Assembly (NCBI GenBank): GCA_021397845.1
Contig: CM038046.1
Span: forward strand, 64,498,021 to 64,562,020
Origin: Areca catechu
Taxonomy: Eukaryota; Streptophyta; Magnoliopsida; Arecales; Arecaceae
Length of the DNA stretch: 64,000 nt
Direction of reading: 5' to 3'
Both the position numbers and the translations under genes were made by a program. The notes below the pieces were generated by a model. It had not been told where the DNA came from, did no database searches, and was given only the letters and a program-made list of their open reading frames with translations. This document shows positions 9,837 through 20,339 of this stretch, piece by piece; the first letter of the stretch is position 1; each line of letters opens with the position of its first letter.

Positions 9837-11297
9837 TGGTGGGGACACCGAAGGTACCAGAATAAGACAGAGGCTTTTCAACCATCTATGAATTGATCAA
9901 TAATTTATGAGTCCATCTGTAATAAGGGCTTAGCCCATCTGAGTCCTTTTTTTAGTAGTTGTTTGAGTCTTTTGAGTTGTTATTTCAGTTCTGTACTAGT
10001 CAGCTTATGTTGAGTTTGTTCAGTCCAATGCTAGTTAGCTCATGTTGAGCTAATTTTATTTTTTTGAGTCCTGTTCAAGCATACTGAAGACTCAAGACTA
10101 TATCATACAAGTGAAGACCAAGTCCAAATAGATTGAAGACATGAAAGTATAGCCAAAGTCCAACCCAGCTTGAAGATTTGAAGACCCCAGGAGGAAAATT
10201 CAGGAAAACCCTGATTTCTTGCAGATGCCCTCCAAATGCCCAGATTCCCTTCCAGATGCCAAAGTATATTCATAGATAAGGGCATCCATGATTCTAGAGG
10301 TCCATCTGCATCCTAGCCCAAAGAAATCAAGCCCAGGTACCAAGCCCAAGCCCCTAAGAAGCAAGATACCAGGGAATATTCCTGCTACCTGGCTACCAGG
10401 CCACCCCAGCTTTCAGAGGCCCAAACCCATGCACCCGAGCCCCTTTGGGCCCGCCTTTTCTTCTCCTAGAAGCCCAACATGCCCCCCTAGGCATCCTTGG
10501 AGTGTTGGCCAAGTCAAGAGAATTTTTAGGGATTTTTTCTACCTAATGTTTCCTTATTTTATAGCTAGGGTTTGAGAGGGAAGAGGATTCTTATGTAGAG
10601 ACTTATGTACCCTTACTTGGAGCCCAAGGTTAAGGGTCTATTTAAGGGACCCTAGCCTCTTGTATGAAACCTAACTTTTGATATGAATTAAAACCTTGAG
10701 TTATTCTATTGAGTTGTGTGATACCCTATTATGTGCATAAAGGGATTTGTGAGAGTTCTTCTTCCCGGTGTTTGCAATCATCTTCCTGCTGCCAACAAAC
10801 CCTCTAGATCCCTGGACGCCCACTCCAGAAGAAGCCTTTCCTTGCTGTTTTTCCTTTATTTTCTTGTTCCTTTGTAAATTTTCTAACCCCTGACAGGTCG
10901 TTTGCATGTCCCTGAGTTCCTACGAATCCAACGACTCCAGCCAAGACTCAATCGGACCACCGAGCAGAAAGCCGGGTATCCGCGGGTCATTGGCTTGATT
11001 TTCCAGGCTGCATCCATCGAGGAACGAGAGACCCCTTCGCTGCGATCTTCTCAGACATTGTCAGGTACACCCCTCTACCTCCAGTAGTTTTATTGTAGGA
11101 GAACTTTCTCTAACCGAGGCTTCTCAGCCCCGGCGGTCTTTCTTTGCTACTTTTCTAGGTCCTAATCTGCATGCTGATCTTCAAAATTTCATACAAAATT
11201 CCCTACAAATAATTTTGATCTGAAATTTGGGAATTAATCACCTAACTCAACATGTAAAACATTCAAAAAAAATTGCATGCGTATTAGTCTTGCATCA
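9837..11297 (+). repeat. Element A 5' LTR
   Basis: 1461 bp, starts TGGTGGGGACACC and ends CTTGCATCA. It aligns end to end with 14749-16206 and with the solo LTR 16527-17969. A TTTAAGGGACC stretch near 10640 followed by the late LTR region may mark the transcription start, but I see no strong TATA box. Confidence 0.92.
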
Positions 11298-11299
11298 TT

Positions 11300-11311
11300 T
11301 GGTATCAGAGC
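11300..11311 (+). other. Element A primer-binding site
   Basis: TGGTATCAGAGC, two bases after the LTR end. It is complementary to the 3' end of initiator tRNA-Met, the usual plant primer for copia and chromovirus elements. Confidence 0.9.
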
Positions 11312-12224
11312 TTAGATTAGGGCTTGTTTTCTGTAATTTTTTAGTCCGTATATACTCTATTTGTTAAATTATTTCTCCCTGATAAAAATTCAAAAAATTC
11401 TGAAATTTATTTTTATAGATTACTCATAATTCATAGTAATTTTCAGAGTTTTTTCTGATTTTATTATGGCCTGTGATTTTTTTTCAAGCCAAAATACTGC
11501 CTGCAAATTTTTGGCTCTGTTTTTTTTTCAGCAAGACAAGTTTGGAAGTTTTAGGGTTTTGTTTAGTATTTTTTGCATATCTTTTAATTATAGTTTATTT
11601 CCTGCATATTAGACCATAATTTGCAAGTTTTCTTCTATTTATGAAAATACCAAAAAAAAAAATTGCATATTGTCCAAAAATACCAAAAACATTTAAACCC
11701 TAATTTGCATCCTCATCTACCTGCCATCATTGCATAATTTACTTTTAAGGGCACTCTTGCTATATCATATAAGGGGAGGAGTTGTTAACCTCTCCTTAGC
11801 CCAAAACCACATCCCTTGCATTCGGTCCCAAGCCTTAACCTAAAATTTAACTAGACTTAATTTTCCCTAGTGGGCTAGGGACACCAACTGGTCGGGTCCG
11901 GGCTAGTGTTAGATCACTGTGTCAAGTTAACCTGTGTTTGCCTTGTGCTCTGTGTCTAGAACGGTGGTTTAGGGATTCAATCCCGAAGGGCTTGTTTGCT
12001 GGTCTGCCTACCTGGCCAATCTCTGATTGGTGTCTAGGATTGGCAATCAGGGACCTAACACTCCCCTTACACCTGCCTGGCTGAGTACAGGGTTACTATA
12101 GGCTAGTTTGCCACCCTGATTGAGCATCTAGTTTGGACTCTAGGTCTAGTCAGCTATAGTCGGTCTGATCGAGTCTTGCATGAGCACTAGATCAGGGGTT
12201 TCATATCACCCACCTCTTTTATAA
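11312..12224 (+). other. Element A untranslated leader
   Basis: About 900 bp between primer site and ORF. It is T-rich at 11312-11700, then holds text shared with elements C, D and E (CCTAATTTGCATCC, GGGCTAGGGACACCAACTGG). No coding sequence is seen. It probably includes the packaging signal (inferred from position). Confidence 0.6.
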
Positions 12225-14081
12225 ATGTCTGAACCCATGAAAAATTTGCAAGCCCGAATAAAAGCACTCACTAAGCAACTAACCCAATCCATGGCCCAGT
12301 TGACTACCCAGTTAACTCAGTCTGGTACCTAAACCAATAATAGAATTGACCATCTTGCCAATAGGTTTGACCAGTTAGGAGGCCATGTAGGGACCATTGC
12401 AAGAACCCATGGGTCACAATCTGAGCCAGATCCTGAGTCCCCTCAACCTAGGAGAACCCCAAACCCTGATCTATACCATGAGGTCGAACCTAGGAGAGCC
12501 CCTCATCCTGACCCGTACTACAATCCTCATCCTAGGAGGACCCCAAACCCTGATCCATACCTTGAGGCTAAACCTAGGAGAGGCCATCATCCTGACCCAA
12601 TCCCTAAGGTTAGTCCTAGAAGACCCAATAAGGATTTTGTAGACCAAGAAGATAGATCCGATTTACCCACATCCTCTAAGCCTAGTATACCCACAACCTA
12701 TAGATCTTATGACTCAAAATCCTATGAACCTAGAACCTATGAATCAAGAACCTGTGAACCTAGATCCTATGACTCTAGATCCCATGATCATAAATCCTAT
12801 GCACCCACACCCTATAAGCCTAGTAGACCCAACACCCAATATTCTGACCCATATAGGGAGTCCAACCCTAGGAGAACCCAATATTCTGACCCATATAGGG
12901 AATCCAACCCTAGGAGAACCCAATATTCTGACCCATATAGGGAGTCCAACCCTAGGAGAACCCAATATATTGACCCATATAGGGAGCCCAACCTTAGGAG
13001 GACTCCATACCATGATCCATCCTTAGAACATGACCATAGAGCTGACCCAAAATCCTATGACCCCAGATCCAATAATCCCCTGACCCATAGATCTGCACCC
13101 TTGTCCTATGAGCCTAGGTAGCCCATAACCCCTAGGTATCAATCTAGTACTAGTCATGCTTCCCCTAGTCAACTTGAATCCCTTAGGATTAGTACCCCTA
13201 AATATGAGCCCAGTAGTGAGCCACTACCCCTTAGGCAACCTGAACCTACTAGAATTAGTGTCCATAATCAGAAACCAGGACCTAGCCAATTTTCCCCTAG
13301 CCGACCTTCTCCAACCATTCCTGAGATTGGCAAGGCTTACATTAACGTGGAAGTGTATGAAGCTGATGCGAGCCTAGTGGATGAGTATGAAGGAGAAGAG
13401 GAGACACCTTTAGTAGACCTAGAATTAGCTGACCCAGTAGATACCCAGGTAGAAACAAACCCAGAGCTAGTTGACCTTGACCACATCCAACCTAAAGCTA
13501 TAATGGAAGAACAAATAGAGGAAGAGAACCTAGGTACTGCTGCTAGAGCCTTACCTGAGGAAACCATAGAGGAGAGCCAAATTATAGAGTCTAGTCCAAA
13601 AATACAAGAACTAGAAGAACTGATTAAGGACCTGATCTCTTTGAATCAATACCTTCAAGATGAGTCCCCTCCTATAGTTCCCATTAAGGACCTCTTCCCC
13701 GAAATTGGTGACCCATCCTTCCATTATGCAAACCCTGTAGATATATTTCAACCTCGTAAGGTTAACCTCATTAGTATAGGATTAGTTCCTGACACCCCAT
13801 CTTTTATCCTACTTTATCTAACTAACCATGAACATTTCTCTCTACCTTACCAAACTAATTCTGAACCCACTTCCTATTTTCAACCCTTTCCTGACACCTC
13901 CAGTATTTCTATGATTGTTAGATTGCATTTAACTGAGATTAGCATACTGCATGCATTCATCACGCATGTTAGGTTTGCATCTTACTTCTGGCACACTCTT
14001 TGGAATTTGCTAGGAGTTCACTGCAAATTTTCATGTGCATGTCAAGCTACGATGAAACCTAGGGAACCTATAATCTCTTAG
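12225..14081 (+). pseudogene. Element A acidic/repeat-rich ORF, unknown function, two stops
   Basis: One frame runs from ATG 12225 to 14081 with in-frame stops only at 12330-12332 and 13119-13121. The N-terminus (MSEPMKNLQARIKALTKQL, then RIDHLANRFDQLGGHVGTI) is a heptad-like segment similar to the start of some chromovirus gags. It is followed by an Arg/Pro/Tyr-rich repeat section (12420-13100), an acidic section rich in Glu, Asp and Pro (13360-13640), and the motif PIKDLFPEIGDP with HKVNLIS-like text near 13690-13780. I see no capsid domain, zinc knuckle or protease motif. Elements C, D and E carry the same protein without most of the repeat section; D has it open. The last ~170 bp overlap the conserved spacer and may not be coding. 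Confidence 0.72.
12834..13001 (+). repeat. 42-bp (14-residue) in-frame tandem repeat in the acidic ORF
   Basis: Four units coding TQYSDPYRESNPRR or a close variant follow each other. Looser relatives of the same unit extend upstream to about 12430 (RRTPNPDPY). Units are nearly identical, differing by single bases, so the expansion is recent and preserves the frame. Confidence 0.9.
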
Positions 14082-14451
14082 GTTTAGATCCAAAGAGTTC
14101 AATAAAATTTCCTTCTATAGGAATGCATAGTCAAGTCTGTTAGGTTTTAGTATGAGTCCTTTGAATCATTTGTTAGGAGTCTGCATATGCCCAGCATGTT
14201 CATCACCTACACTAATTTTAAACAAACTGGCTAATTCCCGAAGATGGATCAAAGAACTTGATGTAGTGGATTCTATCTTGGTTAGGCATAGGCCTAAAAG
14301 AAGCTTCATGCTCATAGATCCGGACCTTTTAAAGTGATAGAGAAGGATTGGATCAAATGCCTATGTGTTAGACATGCCTTCAGATTTGGGCATTAGTTCT
14401 ACCTTCAATATTATAGACCTGGTTGAGTATAGGGATCTGGCAGTGATACCT
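14082..14451 (+). pseudogene. Element A conserved spacer and degraded integrase C-terminal segment
   Basis: 13910-14150 is a spacer with short repeated phrases (GCATTCATCACGCATG, TTTTCATGTGCATG) also present in C, D and E. From about 14150 the sequence corresponds to the integrase C-terminal region of chromoviruses, in shifted frames. In D the equivalent reads GGPNAYVHEVLHDLGISSTF. Confidence 0.6.
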
Positions 14452-14452
14452 A

Positions 14453-14701
14453 GTGAGGCCTTTGGACCTGTTCCTTTTCATTGTGAGTGATCCTAACCCA
14501 GAGTGTCCACTAACAAATTGGCCTGAGAGAGGAGAACGGATCGAGCGAATCCTGGACGATCAAGCCTTCACGACCCGGGGTCGTGACTATCAACGCTTCC
14601 TGATTCGATGGCAAGGCTGGCCAGAGTCAAATGATTCATGGATTTCTAGAGAGGACATGCAGCACCTCAACTTAGACCTCCTCGAGAGATATGTGAGCTA
14701 G
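14453..14701 (+). pseudogene. Element A chromodomain
   Basis: An 82-codon stretch whose core reads ERIERILDDQAFTTRGRDY, FLIRWQGWPESNDSWI and LLERYVS before a stop at 14699. This is the chromodomain at the end of chromovirus integrases, which in relatives guides insertion toward modified histones. The upstream integrase tail is in another frame, so a shift lies near 14455. Without an integrase core it could only act if supplied as a separate product or fusion; that is inference. Confidence 0.82.
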
Positions 14702-14730
14702 CTTGATCTTCACACGACAGGGTCGAGTTC

Positions 14731-14748
14731 CTCCCACCCCGGGAGAAT
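14731..14748 (+). other. Element A polypurine tract region
   Basis: CTCCCACCCCGGGAGAAT directly precedes the 3' LTR. The purine run is short (GGGAGAA). The same GTCGAGTTCCTCC...GGGAGAA block precedes the 3' LTRs of B, C, D and E. Confidence 0.75.
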
Positions 14749-16206
14749 TGGTGGGGACACCGGAGGTTCCAGAATAAGATAGAGGCTTTTCAACCCTCTA
14801 TGAATTGATCAATAATTTATGAGTCCATCTGTAATAAGGGTTTAGCCCATCTGAGTCCTTTTTTTAGTTGTTGTTTGAGTATTTTGAGTTGTTATTTCGG
14901 TTCTATACTAGTCAGCTTATGATGAGCTAGTTCAGTCCAATGCTAGTTAGCTCATGTTGAGCTAATTTTATTTTTTTGAGTCCTGTCCAAGCATACTGAA
15001 GACTCAAGACTATATCATACAAGTGAAGACAAAGTCCAACTAGATTGAAGACATGAAAGTATAGCCCAAGTCCAACCCAGCTTGAAGATTTGAAGACCCC
15101 AGGAGGAAAATTCAGGAAAATCCTGATTTCTTGCAGATGCCCTCCAGATGCCCAGATTTCCTTCTAGATGCCAAAGTATATTCATAGATAAGGGCATCCA
15201 TGATTCTAGAGGTCCATCTGCATCCTAGCCCAAAGAAATCAAGCCCAGGTACCAAGCCCAAGCCCCTAAGAAGCAAGATACCAGGGAATATTCCTGCTAC
15301 CTGGCTACCAGGCCACCCCAGCTTCCAAAGGCCCAAACCCATGCTCCCGAGCCCCATTGGGCTGGCCATTTGCTGCTCCTAGAAGCCCAACATGCCCCCT
15401 AGGCATCCTTGGAGTGTTAGCCAAGTCAAGAGAATTTTTAGGGAATTTTTCTGCCTAATGTTTCCTTATTTTATAGCTAGTGTTTGAGAGGGAAGAGGAT
15501 TCTTATGTAAAGACTTACGTACCCTTACTTGGAGCCCAAGGTTAAGGGTCTATTTAAGGGACCCTAGCCTCTTGTATGAAACCTAAATTTTGATATGAAT
15601 TAAAACCTTGAGTTCTTCTATTGAGTTGTGTGATACCCTGCTGTGTGCATAAAGGGGATTGTGAGAGTTCTTCCCGGTGTTTGCAATCATCTTCTTGCTG
15701 CCAACAAACCCTCCAGATCCCTGGATGCCCACTCCAAAAGAAGCCTTCCCTTGCTATTTTTCTTTTGTTTTCTTGTTCCTTTGTGAATTTTCTAACCCCT
15801 GACAGGTCGTTTGCAGGTCCTTGAGTTCCTACGAATCCAACGACTCCAGCCAAGCCTCAATCGGACCACCGAGCAGATAGCCGGGTATCCGCGTGTCATT
15901 GGCTCGGTTTTCCATGCTGCATTCATCGAGGAATGAGAGACCCCTTCACCGCGATCTTCTCAGACATTATCAGGTACACCCCTCTACCTCCAATAGTTTT
16001 ATTGTAGGAGAACTTGCCCTAACCGAGGCTTCTCAGCCCCGGCGGTCCTTCTTTGCTACTTTTCTAGGTCCTAATCTGCATGCTGGTCTTCAAAAATTCA
16101 TACAAAATTCCCTACAAATAATTTTGATCTGAAATTCGGGAATTAATCACCTAACTCTACATGTAAAACATAATAAAAAAATTGCATGCATATTAGTCCC
16201 GCATCA
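14749..16206 (+). repeat. Element A 3' LTR
   Basis: 1458 bp, starts TGGTGGGGACACCGG and ends CCCGCATCA. It is followed by the target duplication GGCTT. Confidence 0.92.
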
Positions 16207-16211
16207 GGCTT

Positions 16212-16526
16212 TAAGCCCGGTGTCCAGCTGGATTCCGAAGTCGAAGTTAGAGATAACTTGGGGCCTCACACCCCGCGACATCCCGGAGGATGAAAGAATG
16301 TGGCCTCACACCATGCGATGTCCTGGAGGATGAAGGATCCGCGATGCCCTAGGGCGACGGACAGGTGGACTCACACCACTCGACGTCCCTGGGGACGAAG
16401 GCAATTCCACTCAAACCTAGCCTAAGAGGCAATGGTTGGAGGGTGGAAGAAACTCAAACTTTTCATTAATCGCTCAATCATTCATTAGCTCTATAAGAGA
16501 GGGATTGGGTCCTTTAAATAGGCACC
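16212..16526 (-). repeat. Element B right LTR, piece 2
   Basis: Continues the B LTR after the A insertion; aligns with 8048-8356 of the left LTR. It ends at GCACC (16522-16526), the target of the next insertion. Confidence 0.88.
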
Positions 16527-17969
16527 TGGTGGGGACACCGGAGGCACCAAAATAAGATAGAGGCATTTCAATCCTCTGTGAATTGATCAATAATTTATGA
16601 GTCCATCTGTAATAAGGGCTTAGCTCATGTGAGTCCATTTTAGTTGTTATTTGAGTATTTTGAGTTGTTATTTCAGTTATATACTTGTCAGCTCATGTTG
16701 AGCTAGTTCAGTCCAATGCTAGTCAGCTCATGTTGAGCTAGTTTTATTTGTTTGAGTCCTGTCCAAGCATACTGAAGACTCAAGACTATATCATACAAGT
16801 GAAGACCAAGTCCAACTAGATTGAAGACATGGAAGTATAGCCCAAGTCCAACCCAGCTTGAAGATTTGAAGACCCCAGGAGGAAAATTCAGAAAACCCTG
16901 ATTTCTTGCAGATGCCCAGATTCCCTTCCAGATGCCAAAGTATATTCATAGATAAGGGAATCCATGATTCCAGAGGTCCATCTACATCCTAGCCCAGAGA
17001 AATCAAGCCCAGGTGCCAAACCCAAGCCCCTAAGAAGCAAGATACCAGGGAATATTCCTGCTACCTAGCTACCAGGCCACCCCAGCTTCCAGAGGCCCAA
17101 ACCCATGCACCCAAGCCCCTTTGGGCTGGCCTTTTGCTGCTCCTAAAAGCCCAACATGCCCGCCTAGGTGTCCTTGGAGTCTTGACCAAGTCAAGAAAAT
17201 TTTTAAGGATTTTTCTACCTAATATTTCCTTATTTTCTAGCTAGGGTTTGAGAGGGAAAAGGATTCTTATGTAAAGACTTATGTACCCTTACTTGGATCC
17301 TAAGGTTAAGGGTCTATTTAAGGGACCCTAGCCTCTTGTATGAGGAGAATTTTTGATGAATGAAAACCTTGAGTTCTTCTATTGAGTTGTGTGATACCCT
17401 GCTGTGTGCATAAAGGGGTTTGCGAGAGTTTTTCTTCCCAGTGCTGCAATCATCTTCCTGCTGTCAACAAGCCTCTCAGATCCCTGGACACCCACTCTAA
17501 AAGAAGCCTTCCCTTGCTGTTTTCCCTTTGTTTTCTTGTTCCTTTGTGAGTTTTCTAACCCCTGACAGGTCGTTTGCAGGTCCCTGAGTTCTTACGAATC
17601 CAATGACTCCAGCCAAGCCTCAATCGGATCACCGAGCAGAAAGCCGGGTATCCGCGGGTCTTTGGCTCGGTTTTCCAGGCTGCATCCATTGAGGAATGAG
17701 AGACCCTTTGCTATGATCTTCACAGATGTTGTCATGTACACCCCCTCTACCTCCAATAGTTTTTTTGTAGGAGAACTTGCCCTAACCGAGGCTTCTCAGC
17801 CCCGGCGATCCTTCTTTTCTACTTTTCGAGGTCCTAATCTGCATGCTGATCTTCTAAAATTCATATAAAACTCCCTACAACTTATTTTAATCTGAAATTC
17901 GGGAATTAATCACTCAACTCCACATATAAAACATAAAAAAAAAATTGCATGCATATTAGTCCCCCATCA
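16527..17969 (+). mobile_element. A-type solo LTR in element B right LTR
   Basis: 1443 bp, starts TGGTGGGGACACCGG and ends CCCCCATCA. It is flanked by exact GCACC duplications (16522-16526 and 17970-17974). It aligns end to end with both LTRs of element A, and no internal sequence accompanies it. Confidence 0.92.
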
Positions 17970-17974
17970 GCACC

Positions 17975-18865
17975 CAAGGCCCATTTGAAATTCAAATTAC
18001 AATAATCATGGTGGTGCCCAAAATTTTCCATCATCCCCTCTCTTTGGCTGACCAAATAACTTGAGGTTGGGCATGGCATGAGGAAAGGCTTGGAGAGGGG
18101 GATTGGTCCCTTGACTTCCTTCCTTAGCATGCTTATTTTGGGAAGAAGGAGTGGGGCATGGCTTGCTTGGAGGGATGTGCTCCTTGGACTCTTCAACACC
18201 ATCTTCTTGGATTGATTCAAGGCTGACCAAGGGAGAGCTCCATGGGCGTTGCATGATTGAGGGCTTGAAGAGGGGAGTGTGTCCTTTGACCTTCCTTCCT
18301 TGCAAGAACACTTTGGGATGAAAGCTTGGAAGGGGGCTTGCTTTGAGGCTTGGTTTCTTCAAGGATCTTCAACGCCCTTCTTTTGATAGAACAAGGCATG
18401 ATGTGGGGGAGGGAAGAGGGGGATGGTGTCTCTTCCTTCCAATGTTGCCCAAGACATGTGGAAAGCATGAGGATGCCACTTTGTTTCCCTTCTTGGATGC
18501 CCAAGTGGCAGCTGATGTGGTGCCACGTAGGTAGCTGAGGTGGCACCTGAGTTGGCATTATCCCAAGTGGAAGGTGTGGGTTGGCCTACCATAACTTGAT
18601 TTGGTAAAGAAAACCAGAGTGACTTCAATTAGGCTTGGGCCCAGTCCAAACTCAGACTCGAACAAATACAGGACTCATGGACATCATGACCTAACAAGGT
18701 ACCAGGACTAAAAAAATCAAGGTACAGGACTAAACAAATTTTGACAAGAAATTATGACAATGCTTTGGGCTAAAGGCCTTATTATAGGACTAATAGAAGG
18801 GGGAACCCTAATCTGAGATTCACAGAGGGTTGAGGAGCCTCTGTCAGATCCTGGTGTCCACACTA
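17975..18865 (-). repeat. Element B right LTR, piece 3
   Basis: Aligns with 8357-9230 of the left LTR and ends CACACTA beside the outer duplication GGATG. A small tandem duplication (AAGGTACCAGGACTAAA / AAGGTACAGGACTAAAC) near 18696-18737 is absent from the left copy. Confidence 0.88.
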
Positions 18866-18870
18866 GGATG

Positions 18871-19692
18871 GGATTTTTAAAGGTTGAGGGTCATTAGATT
18901 AGGAAGAGTTCAGGGCTTCCAATGACTCATTCAGATGATGACTTAGGTGAGGATGATCAGGCAACACAAGGACAGGATGCCGAGGCCAAGCAACATACTG
19001 ACAAGGCTAGACCTTCAGAGCCAGCTCCTTCTACTCCTCGATCACCTGTCAAAGGATCAACGACTGTTGGACCAGGTGATGATGACAGACTGCAGCGTAT
19101 ACTGGATGAGATCTCTAGTCTTTAGAGAAGGAGATCAGAGATTGATGACAGGATATCTGCACTTCAATCAAAGATGCACCAGGGTTTTCAGGACATCATG
19201 ACTTTTCTTCAGCAAATTTTAGCAGCTAGTCATTCTGTACCTACTCCATCTACAGCAGTATCAGACATTGGCACAGATTGTGAGCAGGGGCAGGCAGCAC
19301 ACTTCACTGATATTCCTGTAGATGCTACTCCTACTGAGGCTAGGACTGGTACTAAGATTCTGAGTTCTGATGTTGGAGACACTCCAGCGACAGAGATTTT
19401 GTCTACTACCAGCACCCTCACCTTGTCTTTTGATCCTCCTACTGCTCGACCTGCTCCTATTGTGATTTCCTCTGAGTCTAGAGTTAGAGCTAAACCTAAA
19501 ACTTCTAGGACTACTACTCCTGTTAGGACCAGACTTAGGGACCTTAGGCCTAGATTCCCTAAATTCAAGCATGCTCTAGGCATTTTAGAGGTCGATTCCT
19601 CTTCTAGTGAGGAAGAGCCTAGTGATGATGACCCTAGTCTTTCATTTGATGTTGTAGGACTTGATGTTTTTAGATTTTTATGTTGTATGTGA
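18871..19692 (+). pseudogene. Sirevirus copy 1 third ORF, second half
   Basis: Resumes after element B. A single frame from 18922 to 19692 has one stop (19123-19125). It codes an Asp/Glu/Gln-rich start, a predicted helical/coiled segment (RRRSEIDDRISALQSKMHQGF), then a Thr/Ser/Pro/Ala-rich low-complexity tail and an acidic serine cluster (SSSSEEEPSDDD). Copy 2 has an equivalent helical region at 35040-35300. No membrane span or signal peptide is visible, so it is a C-terminal domain of an internal protein of unknown role. Confidence 0.65.
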
Positions 19693-20339
19693 TACTTTTT
19701 TTGTCGTGCCGAGGCACTTTTGTATTGTATCACTCTTGTACTGACACTTTTCATATATACACATATCTCTTTTTATGATACATCCGATACATGTTGTGAA
19801 TGACTTATTTTGTGAATGAATGTTCTCCTTTTTACATATTTTTTGTTGATGACAAAAAGGGGGAGAAGGAAAAAAGGAGAGAAAAATGTGCATGAAAATG
19901 TGAATAAAGTGTGCATGAAAGTGTGAATATGAATATGAAAACACATTATTACATTAGTAAGGGGGAGCTTATGTTAATCTTTTTTATGAAACTTACTAAT
20001 GGGGGAGCTTATGTTAAGTTTTCATGAAACTCACTTCAAATACAAGTTAATATTGTGAAGTTTCGATATGCAGTGAATAGATAATACACATGATACATTA
20101 TGTTTCAATACTTAATGCACATATGATACATTGTGTTGATACTTTCAGTATAACAATTTATGATACATATGATACATTGTGTTAATACTCTTCAGCTAAA
20201 CAAATTGATACTCAATTTGGTTTGATGCATACAATGTCTAATATTCTTTGATACATGTGAATACGATATATAGTAAATGTAAAGTGTTTTTAAATCCTAT
20301 TCATGCCCAGTGTTTTGTCATCATCAAAAAGGAGAAGAT
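19693..20339 (+). other. Sirevirus copy 1 3' untranslated region with repeated polypurine tracts
   Basis: No coding sequence. Purine tracts AAAAAGGGGGAGAAGG (about 19855), GTAAGGGGGAGC (about 19957), ATGGGGGAGC (about 19998) and AAAAAGGAGAAGAT (20326-20339) occur; the last abuts the LTR and has lost the five-G run. Several tracts ahead of the 3' LTR are a known Sirevirus signature. Between them lie phrases repeated with variation (GATACATTGTGTT). Confidence 0.8.

Larger units (their letters stand above)
9837..16206 (+). mobile_element. Element A: non-autonomous chromodomain gypsy element
   Basis: 6370 bp flanked by exact GGCTT duplications (9832-9836 and 16207-16211). It has 5' LTR 9837-11297, primer site 11300-11311, an acidic ORF from 12225, a non-coding spacer, an integrase-tail/chromodomain remnant to 14700, a polypurine tract and 3' LTR 14749-16206. 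No reverse transcriptase, RNase H, protease or integrase catalytic core is present anywhere in the internal region. By eye the LTRs are very similar, so this is among the younger insertions here. Confidence 0.92.
7512..18865 (-). mobile_element. Element B: LTR - 66 bp - LTR, minus strand, with two nested insertions
   Basis: Flanked by the exact 5-bp duplication GGATG (7507-7511 and 18866-18870) in the third ORF of Sirevirus copy 1. On the plus strand each LTR starts TGGTGCGG and ends CACACCA (CACACTA in the right copy). Between them lie only 66 bp (9231-9296). The right LTR was later split by element A (9837-16206) and an A-type solo LTR (16527-17969). LTR lengths are 1719 bp on the left and about 1746 bp on the right after removing the nested elements. 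Orientation comes from the primer site, which reads correctly on the minus strand. Confidence 0.9.

Noticed and set aside
19230..19754. 174-codon minus-strand frame
   Set aside because: Complement of the Ser/Thr/Asp-rich tail of the Sirevirus third ORF.
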